Source: Undibacterium sp. YM2 (GTDB lineage Bacteria; Pseudomonadota; Gammaproteobacteria; Burkholderiales; Burkholderiaceae_D). From it: a stretch of DNA of 64,000 nt. The notes beneath the pieces are model-generated. The model did no database searches and was not told the DNA's origin. It saw nothing but the letters and a program-made list of their open reading frames with translations. The DNA lies in NCBI RefSeq assembly GCF_009937975.1, contig NZ_AP018441.1:1426001-1490000 (forward strand). Reading direction: 5' to 3'. Shown piece by piece: positions 35,993-45,080 of the stretch. How positions within the stretch are numbered: the stretch's first letter is position 1; every line of letters starts with the position of its first letter. The translations under genes and the position numbers were made by a program.

Positions 35993-36970
35993 ATGTTGTT
36001 AAAACGCTCAAAAGAAGAAGTAGTCTTGCTCATGCTTTGTGGCCTGAGCATACCGAGCATCCTTCCTTTTGGCATAGTGCGCCTGTTCCAGGGTAATTTT
36101 TTGATGGCAACAGTTGATCTGTTGATCGTGCTGGGTATGTTGTGCATCATCGTTTTTGTCTGGCGTACCAGGCGCGTGCGCCTGGCCGGGCTTGCTGTCA
36201 CTGTGTTTTATTCCATGGGCATGCTGGCGGCTGTGTATGTCAAGGGCGTGCCTATCGCTTACTGGGTTTATCCCACCATGATCGCTGCCTTTTTCATACT
36301 CAGGGCAAAAGAAGCCCTGATGATCAACAGCATTTCATTGATCGTGCTGATCGTGATTTTGCACAAAGCCATGCAGTTGCTGGACCTGTCCAGCCTGGTC
36401 GTCACCCTGGTGTTGATCAATCTGTTTTCCTATATTTTTTCTGACCGCACCAGCCTCCAGCATTTTGAACTGAACCAGCAGGCAGAAAAAGACTTTTTAA
36501 CCGGTGCTGGCAACCGCCGTGCGTTTGACAAGCAGTTACAGACCATCTGCGCCAAGGATGAAGTACATACCGATGTTTGCATCCTGATCCTTGATCTTGA
36601 CCACTTCAAGCGCATCAATGACCAGTTTGGACACATGGTGGGTGACCAGGTTCTTATACAGTTTTGCGCACTGCTGCGCTCGCGCATACGCACGGCAGAC
36701 TGTTTCTTCCGCTATGGCGGCGAAGAATTTGTCGTCATTGCGATGGGGGCAGACGATATTGCCGCTGCCAGGTTTGCCGAGGAATTGCGCACCCTGGTAG
36801 AAAAGGCGCAATTGCTGCGTGATTATCCCGTAACCGTCTCCATAGGTGTGGCAAAGAAAATTGCCGGAGAAGATGGTCAGGCATGGTTCCAGCGTGCTGA
36901 CGCCAAGCTTTATGAAGCCAAACTGGCCGGGCGCAATGCAGTGCGGGTGGCTGGCAATGACAGCGTTTGA
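35993..36970 (+). CDS. Membrane diguanylate cyclase (GGDEF) with intact I-site
   Basis: 325 residues from the ATG at 35993. About six membrane helices in 1-150 (a compact membrane sensor), then a GGDEF domain: DFLTGAGNRRAFD start, LDLDHFKRINDQFGHMVGDQ, and GGEEF at 242-246 (active variant). The inhibitory I-site RTAD lies five residues upstream (233-236). Makes c-di-GMP from GTP. With the HD-GYP gene 0.7 kb upstream, the locus could both make and break the messenger. Convergent with the gene at 36979. Confidence 0.92.
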   Translation: MLLKRSKEEVVLLMLCGLSIPSILPFGIVRLFQGNFLMATVDLLIVLGMLCIIVFVWRTRRVRLAGLAVTVFYSMGMLAAVYVKGVPIAYWVYPTMIAAFFILRAKEALMINSISLIVLIVILHKAMQLLDLSSLVVTLVLINLFSYIFSDRTSLQHFELNQQAEKDFLTGAGNRRAFDKQLQTICAKDEVHTDVCILILDLDHFKRINDQFGHMVGDQVLIQFCALLRSRIRTADCFFRYGGEEFVVIAMGADDIAAARFAEELRTLVEKAQLLRDYPVTVSIGVAKKIAGEDGQAWFQRADAKLYEAKLAGRNAVRVAGNDSV

Positions 36971-36978
36971 ACTACAAC

Positions 36979-37599
36979 TCAAGCCTGCTGGTCTGGCTGA
37001 TCGGCGGAAGCAGTAACGTCATTGGCGACGACGATCTGTTTTTCCAGCTCACTGTCAGGACGATAGCTCCAGGCTGGCATGAACAACAATACAAACAGCG
37101 AAGCCAGTGCCGTAATGACACTGATCCAGATGACAAACTGGTTGGCTGCAATACGTTCAGGATAGATATGGATGACAGCACCCAGGCCTATGGCATTCGC
37201 GGCTGCCACCAGTACTGCACAGGCATAATCCTGAAAACGCCTGGCCTTGTTGGCACTTTTGGCCCAGCGTGGATCAGTGTTGTAGCTGGGCAGATGCAGA
37301 TGGGCATCTTCCAGCCTTTCCAGCGTGGCCAGGAAATGGCGCAAATTGGTGATCGAGCGTTCTGCCTTGTAATTCAAAAATGTCAGGCAAATCGATGCGA
37401 CAGGGAAGCCCATGACCAACCACTCTACCGGCAGCTTGCTGCTGGGCTCACCCGGTTTCAGGGCCACCAGCGCTGCCAGCAGGCTGACCACCAGGGTCAC
37501 ATACAAGGCCAGTGCCTGATGTCTTTGTGCTATGCGGGTATTAACTTCCTGGTTGGCGGCGATGAAACGGTAGTTGGCATCAACATGGGATTTTGACAT
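36979..37599 (-). CDS. Four-TM inner-membrane protein of unknown function
   Basis: 206 residues: TM at about 30-47 and 60-78, a soluble loop with HFLATLERLEDAHLHLPSYN, then TM at about 122-142 and 152-172, and an acidic tail. Resembles RipA/DUF-type small-loop proteins only in layout; I do not recognise a family. It follows the envelope module at 37661 by 61 bases, where a 10-bp hairpin overlaps its ribosome site, and may or may not be its last gene. Confidence 0.6.
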   Translation of the reverse strand: MSKSHVDANYRFIAANQEVNTRIAQRHQALALYVTLVVSLLAALVALKPGEPSSKLPVEWLVMGFPVASICLTFLNYKAERSITNLRHFLATLERLEDAHLHLPSYNTDPRWAKSANKARRFQDYACAVLVAAANAIGLGAVIHIYPERIAANQFVIWISVITALASLFVLLFMPAWSYRPDSELEKQIVVANDVTASADQPDQQA

Positions 37600-37606
37600 G
37601 GACAGC

Positions 37607-37644
37607 TTTCAGCGATGTGGAGCAAGCCGATATTATCGCTGAAA
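37607..37644 (-). repeat. Inverted repeat between outer-membrane protein and membrane protein genes
   Basis: TTTCAGCGAT (37607-37616) and ATCGCTGAAA (37635-37644), 18-base loop. On the minus strand its second arm ends seven bases before the ATG at 37599, so it may hide that gene's ribosome site or mark the end of the upstream operon (no T-run). Confidence 0.5.
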
Positions 37645-37660
37645 CTGCCCGTCATCACAC

Positions 37661-38914
37661 TCAAAATGCCCAGGTAGCAGAAACGTAGGCTGTTTTGCTA
37701 TCTGGCAGTTGAGCGATTATTGCCTTGCGGGGGCCGCCATACATACGCAAACCACCATTGATGCTGATGCGGTCACCCTGCCAGCCCAATGCAGCGGTGA
37801 TGATGCGGCCATGGTCCTCTGGCGTCCACAATATATCCAGCGAGGGTTGCCAGTCATTTTTTTGCCAGCTCCAGCGTGCAAACACGTTCTTGCGCCGGAT
37901 ATTGCCAGAAGCTGACAGCGCCTGATTTTGCCAGGCCAGGTTATAGCCAATTATCTGCTGCATTTGCGGCAAATAATTGACGCTGCCCTGCAAAGTCAGG
38001 TTGCGCCTGTTCCAGTCTTGCCATTCGCGGTCTGACAAGGCCGTACCATCCCACCAGGCTTCGAGGAAAAAACTATGCTGTGACTCTGTTGTGTAATTTG
38101 CCCCGAGCATAGCTTGCACGACATTGTTTTGTGTACTGTTTTGCCAGGGACTGGTGCGCTGCAGCAGGGCAGGGTCTGTATTCATGCGCAAGCCTGTATT
38201 TCTTTGCATGAAGCGTACAGAGCCATGTATCTCCATTTCATCAGTCGCTACCCAGGACGCGGCAGTACCAAGACTGCCGCCACTCTTTTGGCCATAACGC
38301 CCAAAGCCATGCAAATCCACGCCGCCAGCACGGTGATAAACCCGCGCTGCCAGAGCCTGTTCATCTGCAATATCGGTCGTTGCAGCATGGCCGGGATTGA
38401 CCCACACCAAAGTTGCTGAAGTATTCGCAGTGAAATAATCAAGACTGGCCAAAGGCTTGCCTATGACGGTGGTGCTGATCAGCGAACGGCGCTTTTCCTG
38501 AGCCACCACATCATTCGGGCGAAAGCCATAGCCCACATCCCAGGCAATGGTTTTTTTGCCAGCACTGAACTGCCATGCACCATCGCCAAGACTGCCATAC
38601 AGTTCATTGAGCCATGCCGTGGCCTGGGTGCGCCCGCCATCATTGATCTGTCCCTGCACGGTCGCAACAGCATTAATGACTTTGCCACTGGCGCGCAATT
38701 CAGTTTCCACCACGCCCAGTTGCGTATTCTTGCTCAACAAGCCCGGCACCAGTTGATTGGCAATTGCAAGGGGACTAACGCTGTTACTGGAATAGCTGTT
38801 ATCCAGGCCACGTACCTGGCCGCTGAAGTCAGTATCCCCGGCCATCACACAGGCCGGTGCGCACAGCAGGGCGGCCAGCACACTGCCCAGTGTTTGGGTT
38901 TTGAGATCAGGCAT
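37661..38914 (-). CDS. Outer-membrane beta-barrel-like protein of the LolA/FtsX module
   Basis: 417 residues from the ATG at 38914, just after the LolA-like stop with GGAG upstream. Signal peptide ends AGDTDF (about 26). Alternating strands throughout, many Trp/Tyr-rich (WAWQNQALSASGNIRRKNVFARW-like) and a terminal Phe (YVSATWAF), which fits an outer-membrane barrel. I do not recognise a named family. Last gene of the five-gene operon 42208 to 37661. Likely the outer-membrane partner, exporting or receiving the cargo of the ABC part. Confidence 0.8.
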   Translation of the reverse strand: MPDLKTQTLGSVLAALLCAPACVMAGDTDFSGQVRGLDNSYSSNSVSPLAIANQLVPGLLSKNTQLGVVETELRASGKVINAVATVQGQINDGGRTQATAWLNELYGSLGDGAWQFSAGKKTIAWDVGYGFRPNDVVAQEKRRSLISTTVIGKPLASLDYFTANTSATLVWVNPGHAATTDIADEQALAARVYHRAGGVDLHGFGRYGQKSGGSLGTAASWVATDEMEIHGSVRFMQRNTGLRMNTDPALLQRTSPWQNSTQNNVVQAMLGANYTTESQHSFFLEAWWDGTALSDREWQDWNRRNLTLQGSVNYLPQMQQIIGYNLAWQNQALSASGNIRRKNVFARWSWQKNDWQPSLDILWTPEDHGRIITAALGWQGDRISINGGLRMYGGPRKAIIAQLPDSKTAYVSATWAF

Positions 38915-38916
38915 GA

Positions 38917-39657
38917 CTACTCCAGACTGGGATTCTTGGCCAGGAACATGGGGTTCAACCATTGTTCAGGCACGGTTTTTTGCTTGCGGCCCAGATAGCG
39001 CACCCGGGTTTCTTTGTGGCTGCTCAGTTGATCTAGCAAAAACATTTCTGTCACGGCTGTTGGTGCCTGTGGCTTGTCAAAGACAAAACGGGCCTGTTTC
39101 GCGAGCTTTTCGGATTGCACGTAGAGATCAGCCTTGATCGGTTCGTGCTTGCTCTTGCCCAGCCATACCTCTATGCGCTGATAGGCGACTGATTTGCGTA
39201 CTGCATTCAGACTCAGGTGTACACAGGCTTTGTCATCGCATTTTTCTTCGCCTATGATCTTGCCGGTGTAATCCTGGGCCCAGCTCATGGTGGCGACGTC
39301 GCCTATGGATGCATCGCCGAGTAATTTTTGCATGGGTGTGATGCGCAGCGGGCGCTGGCTGCCAGGCAAGAGCATCCAGAAATCATCACCCAGCATCAAG
39401 ACCTTTTGCCCTTTTTCTGCCGGGCTTTTCATGAGCACCAGAGATTGATGATTGACTTGTGAAAACACCAGGTAGTTTCTTTCTTTTTCCTTGCTGCCAT
39501 CTTTGGCAAAAGTGGTGATCTCTGTTTCTACCTGCATGTTCTCGCTACCTACCCTGAACTGATCGGCAGCTTTGAGGATGTCGCCAACCTCATCTGCCCT
39601 GGCCAGACCTGTTGTTGCTGCGAGCAATAAAGCGATAGTGTGTATGGCTGTTTTCAT
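38917..39657 (-). CDS. LolA-like outer membrane lipoprotein-sorting protein
   Basis: 246 residues. Signal peptide ends GLARA (about 22). The body is the half-barrel LolA-like domain found in outer-membrane lipoprotein-sorting proteins (DEVGDILKAADQFR, then EKERNYLVFSQVNH, LLPGSQRPLRITPMQKLLGD and WLGKSKHEPIKADLYVQSEK). Typical job: a periplasmic carrier of lipids or lipoproteins between an FtsX-type ABC exporter and the outer membrane. Directly upstream is such a permease, directly downstream (no gap) an outer-membrane protein. Confidence 0.85.
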   Translation of the reverse strand: MKTAIHTIALLLAATTGLARADEVGDILKAADQFRVGSENMQVETEITTFAKDGSKEKERNYLVFSQVNHQSLVLMKSPAEKGQKVLMLGDDFWMLLPGSQRPLRITPMQKLLGDASIGDVATMSWAQDYTGKIIGEEKCDDKACVHLSLNAVRKSVAYQRIEVWLGKSKHEPIKADLYVQSEKLAKQARFVFDKPQAPTAVTEMFLLDQLSSHKETRVRYLGRKQKTVPEQWLNPMFLAKNPSLE

Positions 39658-39672
39658 TTTTATTCTCCAGTC

Positions 39673-40890
39673 TTAATTATGAGCGAGTGCATCGACGATA
39701 GGCTGACGCAGGGTTTTACGGGCGATGAAGGCTGACGACAGCATCGACAAGGCAATCATCATGAACACGGTGATGGCATACATGGCAGCATCTATCGTGA
39801 TCAGTAAGGGGTAACCGCTGGAGCGCCCTGGTGGTGGTGGCATTTCAACCGGGAACACCATGAGCAGCAATGCAACGGAAATCGCCAGCAGGGCACCGGC
39901 GATGGCACCTGTGCCGCCTAGTATCATTCCTTCAAATGAAAAACTGCGTATCAGTTGCCCCGGCAAGGTACCCATGGCACGCAGTGTGCCAACTTCACGG
40001 GTGCGTTCTATGATGGCCATGGCCATGGCATTGGCAACCACGAACACCACGATGACGCTGATGATGGCACCCAGAGCACCAAAGATGCGGTTATACAAAT
40101 CACGTACAGATTTATAAAAGAAGGCTTGTTCCAGCCAGTTTTGCACCGTCAGTTCAGGAAAGACTTTCGCCAGTCTGGCTTGGGCAGGCAGGGTCGCATC
40201 CATGGAGTTAAGGAATACACCAAGGCTGGAAATACGCTGGGTATTCAAGAGCTTTTGTGCAGTCTTGATGTTTGAATACACGAGGCGTTTATCCAGGTCA
40301 GGCACACCCGTAGATACCAGGCCCTTGACGGTGACATCAACCGCATTCAGCGCACCATCAGTCGTGCTGGCCATCAGCGTCAGGTTGCTGCCGGGTTTGG
40401 CTTTCAGGCTGCGTGCCAGTGCATCACCCAGGACGATTTCTGCCTCTGCTGATTCGGTTTGCAGGAGTTCGCCTTCTTTCAATGTCAGGGTAGGGCCTTT
40501 GACCGAGAATTCAGCATCCGGGTCTATACCTACCGCCATCATGATCGTGGATTTGTCGCCATTGCTGATCAGGCCGCTATATTCTATGCGTGGCAAGACA
40601 TAACGCACTGCCGGATCAGTCAAGAGCTTGCTTTGCAGGGACGCTGCGTTGTCCAGACCATATTGCAGGGGCACATCCTGGTCACTGGTGAAATGCTGGG
40701 GTTTGCCTATGGTCAGGTGGCCGGTGCTGCGTGCGGATATCTGCGCCAGACCTTCGTAAGTCGAATAGGCAAAGCCACCAGCCAGCAATATCGCTGCTGT
40801 ACCTAGCGCAGCGATGACCACGGTAATAGCAGAACGGCGGCGGTTGCGCAGGGTATTGTAAAAGGCAAATTTGAGCCAGCTGAGTTTCAT
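39673..40890 (-). CDS. FtsX/LolCE-like ABC transporter permease
   Basis: 405 residues. One N-terminal TM helix (about 20-42), a large periplasmic MacB-like domain (about 45-260), then three TM helices (about 270-400, including FFYKSVRDLYNRIFGALGAI). LolC/LolE/MacB architecture: mechanotransmission from a cytosolic ATPase to a periplasmic domain, not a channel. Its ATG overlaps the ATPase stop by four bases (ATGA). LolA-like and outer-membrane partners follow. Confidence 0.9.
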   Translation of the reverse strand: MKLSWLKFAFYNTLRNRRRSAITVVIAALGTAAILLAGGFAYSTYEGLAQISARSTGHLTIGKPQHFTSDQDVPLQYGLDNAASLQSKLLTDPAVRYVLPRIEYSGLISNGDKSTIMMAVGIDPDAEFSVKGPTLTLKEGELLQTESAEAEIVLGDALARSLKAKPGSNLTLMASTTDGALNAVDVTVKGLVSTGVPDLDKRLVYSNIKTAQKLLNTQRISSLGVFLNSMDATLPAQARLAKVFPELTVQNWLEQAFFYKSVRDLYNRIFGALGAIISVIVVFVVANAMAMAIIERTREVGTLRAMGTLPGQLIRSFSFEGMILGGTGAIAGALLAISVALLLMVFPVEMPPPPGRSSGYPLLITIDAAMYAITVFMMIALSMLSSAFIARKTLRQPIVDALAHN

Positions 40891-41564
40891 TGCAATCTCC
40901 CATCCAGCAGCGACACGATGCGGTCGCTGCGGCTAGTCAGGCGGTTATCATGGCTGGCGATGATGAAGGCCACGCCTTCGGCATGGCCGCGTTCACGCAT
41001 CAGGTCCAGTACCTGGTCGGCGGTGTGTGAATCCAGGCTGGCCGTGGGTTCATCTGCAATTACCAGGCTTGGGCGCTTGATGAGGGCGCGGGCAATCGCC
41101 ACCCTTTGGCGCTGGCCGCCAGACAAGGCATCCGGCAAATGCTGGGCGTGTTCATGCAGGCCAACGGCTTTCAGTTGTGCGGCCACCCGTTCACGTCGTT
41201 CTGCGACAGGTACACCAGTCAGGAATAGCGGGTAATCGACATTCTCAGCCACCGTCATGACAGGCACCAAATTAAAACTCTGGAAAATAAAACCTATGGT
41301 GTCTCGTCTTTGCAGGGTCTTTTGTGTTTCATTGTATTCATTGATGTTGACACCGTTAAGCAAGATGTCGCCAGCATCCGCATGGTCTATCAGGCCGCAC
41401 AGGTTCAGTATCGTGCTCTTGCCACTGCCGGACGGGCCGGTCAGTGCCAGCAGTTCACCACGCTGCAATGTCAGGTCTATGCCTTGCAAAGCCTTGACGA
41501 CATGAGCGCCGAGTTGATAAGTTTTATGAACTGCATGCAGTTCTATGGCAGGTGCAAGGCTCAT
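40887..41564 (-). CDS. LolD/MacB-type ABC ATPase
   Basis: 225 residues. Walker A GPSGSGKST, Q-loop FIFQSFNLVP, signature LSGGQRQRVAIARAL, Walker B LVIADEPTASLD and the H-loop in IIASHD. Closest to the LolD/MacB/FtsE class that works with FtsX-type permeases. Both its ends overlap neighbours by four bases (ATGA), so its translation is coupled to the TPR-like gene upstream and the permease downstream. Confidence 0.95.
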   Translation of the reverse strand: MSLAPAIELHAVHKTYQLGAHVVKALQGIDLTLQRGELLALTGPSGSGKSTILNLCGLIDHADAGDILLNGVNINEYNETQKTLQRRDTIGFIFQSFNLVPVMTVAENVDYPLFLTGVPVAERRERVAAQLKAVGLHEHAQHLPDALSGGQRQRVAIARALIKRPSLVIADEPTASLDSHTADQVLDLMRERGHAEGVAFIIASHDNRLTSRSDRIVSLLDGRLQ

Positions 41565-42208
41565 GATGGAATACCTTTCAACATGGCCTTGGCAGCTTCT
41601 GCCTGTGGTGCATTCTGTTTGATGACTTCATTCAGGTAGCGTTTTGCATCCTCTGGGCGCTTTTGCTCATTGGCCAGACTGGCAGCGCGCATCAATACAG
41701 AACCGCGAAAACCGGGTTCGGCCTTGTCGAACTGCTTGTGTTCCAATACTTCGTTGAGGAGTTTGGCACCGCGTGCTCCACGGTTCATGAAGGCTGGCAC
41801 AGCCAGGAAAGTGCTGGCGGCGACATATTTGACTTCCAGTATCACAGGCGTGCTGCCATGTCCCTGGGCGTTTTCATTGGCGGCAGCCAGTTGCAGGGCT
41901 TTTTCCAGCATGGCCATGCCATCTTCTGCATACGACATTTTCTTCCAGGGAAACATGGTGGTAGTGGCGAGCTTGCCAGTGCTGGCACCGGCGTAGGCCA
42001 TGATCAAGGGACTGGCAGGGTCTTGCTTGAGCAATTCGTTGAAGGCATTGGCTGCAGCTTCTTCGCTACCCTTGGCAGACTGGGTAAATTGCTGGAAAGC
42101 TGTTTGAAACTGAGGCTCGGAAAACGCCATGGCCTGGCTGCTGGCAAAGAGAACCAGGCTGCCTGCCAACAGAATTTTTTTGCCAATGTTGAAATAAGTC
42201 GTGTGCAT
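41561..42208 (-). CDS. Exported TPR-like helical protein, first gene of the envelope module
   Basis: 215 residues. Signal peptide ends SQAMA (about 28). The rest is Ala-rich helical pairs of TPR type (AFNELLKQDPASPLIMAYAG, EAAKAMLKGIP). Probably a periplasmic adaptor for the ABC system: its stop overlaps the ATPase ATG. I do not recognise a named family. Promoter in the 264-base gap shared with the DUF2855 gene. Confidence 0.7.
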   Translation of the reverse strand: MHTTYFNIGKKILLAGSLVLFASSQAMAFSEPQFQTAFQQFTQSAKGSEEAAANAFNELLKQDPASPLIMAYAGASTGKLATTTMFPWKKMSYAEDGMAMLEKALQLAAANENAQGHGSTPVILEVKYVAASTFLAVPAFMNRGARGAKLLNEVLEHKQFDKAEPGFRGSVLMRAASLANEQKRPEDAKRYLNEVIKQNAPQAEAAKAMLKGIPS

Positions 42209-42472
42209 GTGTATCTCCTGTTTGTCTGATGTGATTCGTGTTTGCGACAGGAGGCAGATTAAAAGGGGCGTGCCTTACTCACAATGCTGATGCGACAGAC
42301 CGGAGAAGTGGGCCGTGAACGGTAGTAAAAATGGCGCGAAATGAAAGGCTGTTGCGCGTATATCCAGGCTTGTCTGGAAATGCTGACAAGACAGGAAAAA
42401 TTTCCTGAATCGTGCAATACTGGAATTTAAATGTTAATTCCCTAATAAAATGACGAAGAAAACGACGAGACC

Positions 42473-43594
42473 ATGAAGAACCCAGCCAAAGAATTTATTG
42501 TCAATAAAAGCAATTTATTGGAATCCAGATTCAAGCCCCTGCACGTTCCTGCGGAAGCGGAATTGCAGGACGGGCAAGTAGTGTTGCAGGTAGAGCGTTT
42601 TGCCTTCACGTCAAATAACGTGACTTATGCAGCCTTTGGCACAGCGATGCATTACTGGAATTTTTTCCCCACCGATGAAGGCTGGGGCAATATCCCGGTC
42701 TGGGGTTTTGGTGATGTGCTGGCATCGAAAGCCGAAGGCGTAGCAGTGGGCGAGCGCTTCTATGGCTACTACCCCATGGCTACCCATCTGACAGTGCAGG
42801 CGACGCGGGTCTCACCTGGCGGCTTTGTCGATGGCGCAGAACACAGACAGGCCATGCATGGTTTATATAACCACTATGTCAGAACCAGTACTGATCCTGG
42901 TTACACCAAAGAATCTGAAGATGTGCAGATCTTGCTGCGGCCCTTGTTCATCACCTCCTTCATGATTGATGATTTTCTTGATGATAATCAGTTCTTTGGT
43001 GCGCAGACCGTACTGATCTCCAGCGCTTCCAGCAAGACCGCTTATGGTTTGGCATTCATGCTGTCGCTGCGCAAGGACAAGGCCTGCAAAGTCATAGGCC
43101 TGACTTCGCCGGGCAACCTCGAATTTGTGCGGAATATGGCGATCTACGACGAAGTCATCAGCTATGAGCAAGTGACTGGGCTGGCAACTGACCAGGGCGT
43201 TGTATATGTCGATATGGCAGGCAATGGGCAATTACGCAGCCAGTTGCATCATCATTTCAAAGACAATATGAAATATAGCTGCGCTGTTGGCGGCACACAC
43301 TGGGAAGAGCTAAGTGGTGCATCAAACCTGCCAGGTGCAAAACCGACCTTGTTCTTCGCACCGGCGCAAATCAAGAAGCGCATGACAGACTGGGGCCCGA
43401 ATGGTGTGCAATCCCGTTTAGCTCAGGCCTGGAAGGCTTTCATGCGACCTGTGATGGAAGCAGAGAAACCCTGGATGCAGGTGATACATGGGCAGGGCGA
43501 AGCTGCAGTGCGACAAGTCTATGATGATATGCTGAGTGGCGCTGCCAGACCTGATCAGGGCAATGTCCTGACTTTGCTCAGCCCTGAGATTTAG
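42473..43594 (+). CDS. DUF2855 family protein
   Basis: 373 residues. FAFTSNNVTYAAFGTAMHYW, VWGFGDVLAS, FYGYYPMATHL and a Rossmann-like middle (TVLISSASSKTAYGLAFML) are hallmarks of DUF2855, a family distantly related to MDR-type oxidoreductases. No biochemical role is established. Divergent from the envelope module; its stop codon overlaps that of the convergent gene at 43591 (TTAG). Confidence 0.85.
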   Translation: MKNPAKEFIVNKSNLLESRFKPLHVPAEAELQDGQVVLQVERFAFTSNNVTYAAFGTAMHYWNFFPTDEGWGNIPVWGFGDVLASKAEGVAVGERFYGYYPMATHLTVQATRVSPGGFVDGAEHRQAMHGLYNHYVRTSTDPGYTKESEDVQILLRPLFITSFMIDDFLDDNQFFGAQTVLISSASSKTAYGLAFMLSLRKDKACKVIGLTSPGNLEFVRNMAIYDEVISYEQVTGLATDQGVVYVDMAGNGQLRSQLHHHFKDNMKYSCAVGGTHWEELSGASNLPGAKPTLFFAPAQIKKRMTDWGPNGVQSRLAQAWKAFMRPVMEAEKPWMQVIHGQGEAAVRQVYDDMLSGAARPDQGNVLTLLSPEI

Positions 43595-44394
43595 TTTTTC
43601 CAGAGGGCAGGCAAGTCACCAGACTTCCTGCCCCTGATGATGGCAGCGTTGATCTTGTTGATGACATCTGATCTGGTATTGACGCCAGAGGTAAAATGGA
43701 TGGGATCAACCAGCAGCGGTTTGGCAAATACTTTGACACCATAATTCATTTGCGTTTCGCTGCGCAGGTTCTTTTCGTCGAGGTAAAGATTCAGTTCCGC
43801 TTCCAGGTCTTTGGCGTTTGGCAGGCGTGAATTGACCAGCATGACATCCATGCGCCCGGATAAGAGTTTTTTGAGGCGAGAGCTGCTTTGCGGTTGGTCT
43901 TCCTCTACTTTGAAAGACACATTGCGCAATTTGTCTATCTCATCTCCAAAACGTATACCCCTGACTATACCTACAGATTTACCTTGCAGATCACCGATGC
44001 CGGTGAATTTCATGCTGCTGTCATCTCTCGCAACTACCCAGACAAAGTCGGAAAAAACTGCTTCAGAGTAGCGCATGGTTTTCAAGCGTTCGCTGCTTTT
44101 TGACAGGCCAAACCCCAGCCCTTCGCCTTTACCTATATTGTCGATAACGCGGGGCAGGGGATAGCGGCGTACATCAAACTGCACGTCCATGGCGCGTTCA
44201 AAATAGGCAATGATCTTTTGGTTTTCAGGGCGTATCGGAGCAATCTCACCATTTTCATCGCGAGACTCAGCGAGTAGCAAAGGTAGGACGGTTTTGGCGT
44301 GAACTTGTGATTGCAGGCAGCACAGACCTAACAGTAATCCCAGTCCAGCCTTGCGGATTAGAGTCAGTAGAGTGAGGTGGCACTTGTCTTGCAT
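43591..44394 (-). CDS. Solute-binding (SBP_bac_3-like) periplasmic protein
   Basis: 267 residues. Signal peptide ends SQVHA (about 32). Two-lobe binding fold of the amino-acid type: GLGFGLSKSSERLKTMRYSE, FSDFVWVVARDDS, LQGKSVGIVRGIRFGDEIDK, LLSGRMDVMLVNS. No permease or ATPase nearby, so this is an orphan receptor or sensor-like protein, as is common in Shewanella-/Vibrio-like sets of this type. Ligand unknown. Confidence 0.85.
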   Translation of the reverse strand: MQDKCHLTLLTLIRKAGLGLLLGLCCLQSQVHAKTVLPLLLAESRDENGEIAPIRPENQKIIAYFERAMDVQFDVRRYPLPRVIDNIGKGEGLGFGLSKSSERLKTMRYSEAVFSDFVWVVARDDSSMKFTGIGDLQGKSVGIVRGIRFGDEIDKLRNVSFKVEEDQPQSSSRLKKLLSGRMDVMLVNSRLPNAKDLEAELNLYLDEKNLRSETQMNYGVKVFAKPLLVDPIHFTSGVNTRSDVINKINAAIIRGRKSGDLPALWKN

Positions 44395-44602
44395 GCAATG
44401 TTTTTGTGCGGAAAGGATGCGGCGATGATACCTGTGTGGATACTGGCTTGTATAGCGCCTTTAGGTAAGGATTTGTTAAGCACGGCTTGCCTTTATTGAA
44501 CAATGTAATTTACATGCAGATAGATTTCAAAAGAGCTATTTAATTTGCTAAGATGGAGACAGGCATACCGACAATTGCCATTTGCGTAAAAAAGGAGACA
44601 TC

Positions 44603-44983
44603 ATGCCCTTGGTTACCATCACCGTCTGCAAACCCAAATCCCTGTTGTTCAAAGAGACAGTCCTCAATGCCGTGCATGCAGCATTGATGGAGGCGGGAGT
44701 ACCAGAGACAGACAAGTTCCAGCGTATTCTGGAGCTGGATAAAGAAAACTTTCGTTTTGATCCGCATTACCCTGATCTGCACAAGGACAGGAACCAGGAT
44801 TTCGTCCTCATAGAAATACTATGGTCAGTGGGACGTAGCGTACAGGTCAAGAAAAAATTGCTCGATACCCTCATGCGGCGTCTCAGCGAAAAGAGCATGA
44901 ACCCCGAAAACATCATGGTCTGTTTCAGGGAGACCGCTTGGGAAAACTGGTCTTTCGCTGGTGGCCGAATACTGCATACCTGA
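44603..44983 (+). CDS. Tautomerase superfamily protein
   Basis: 126 residues from the ATG at 44603, which follows AAAAGGAGACATC; this start leaves Pro directly after Met (MPLVTITVCKP), the catalytic Pro of the 4-oxalocrotonate tautomerase/MIF superfamily. Longer than the 60-80 residue single-domain members, so likely a double-motif type (MSAD/cis-CaaD-like). The natural substrate is unknown. Confidence 0.85.
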   Translation: MPLVTITVCKPKSLLFKETVLNAVHAALMEAGVPETDKFQRILELDKENFRFDPHYPDLHKDRNQDFVLIEILWSVGRSVQVKKKLLDTLMRRLSEKSMNPENIMVCFRETAWENWSFAGGRILHT

Positions 44984-45080
44984 ACTGTTCACACTGCATT
45001 GATTTTGCGTGCGACTTTTTGCTGGCGCAGCATAGACATATCCGTCAGAATAATTGAAATTCAACAAGACGGAGCAAGTA

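Noticed and set aside
42392..42407. CAGGAAA-AA-TTTCCTG palindrome before the DUF2855 gene
   Set aside because: Short AT-rich near-palindrome of a kind expected by chance; no regulator nearby and no second copy seen, so not listed as an operator.
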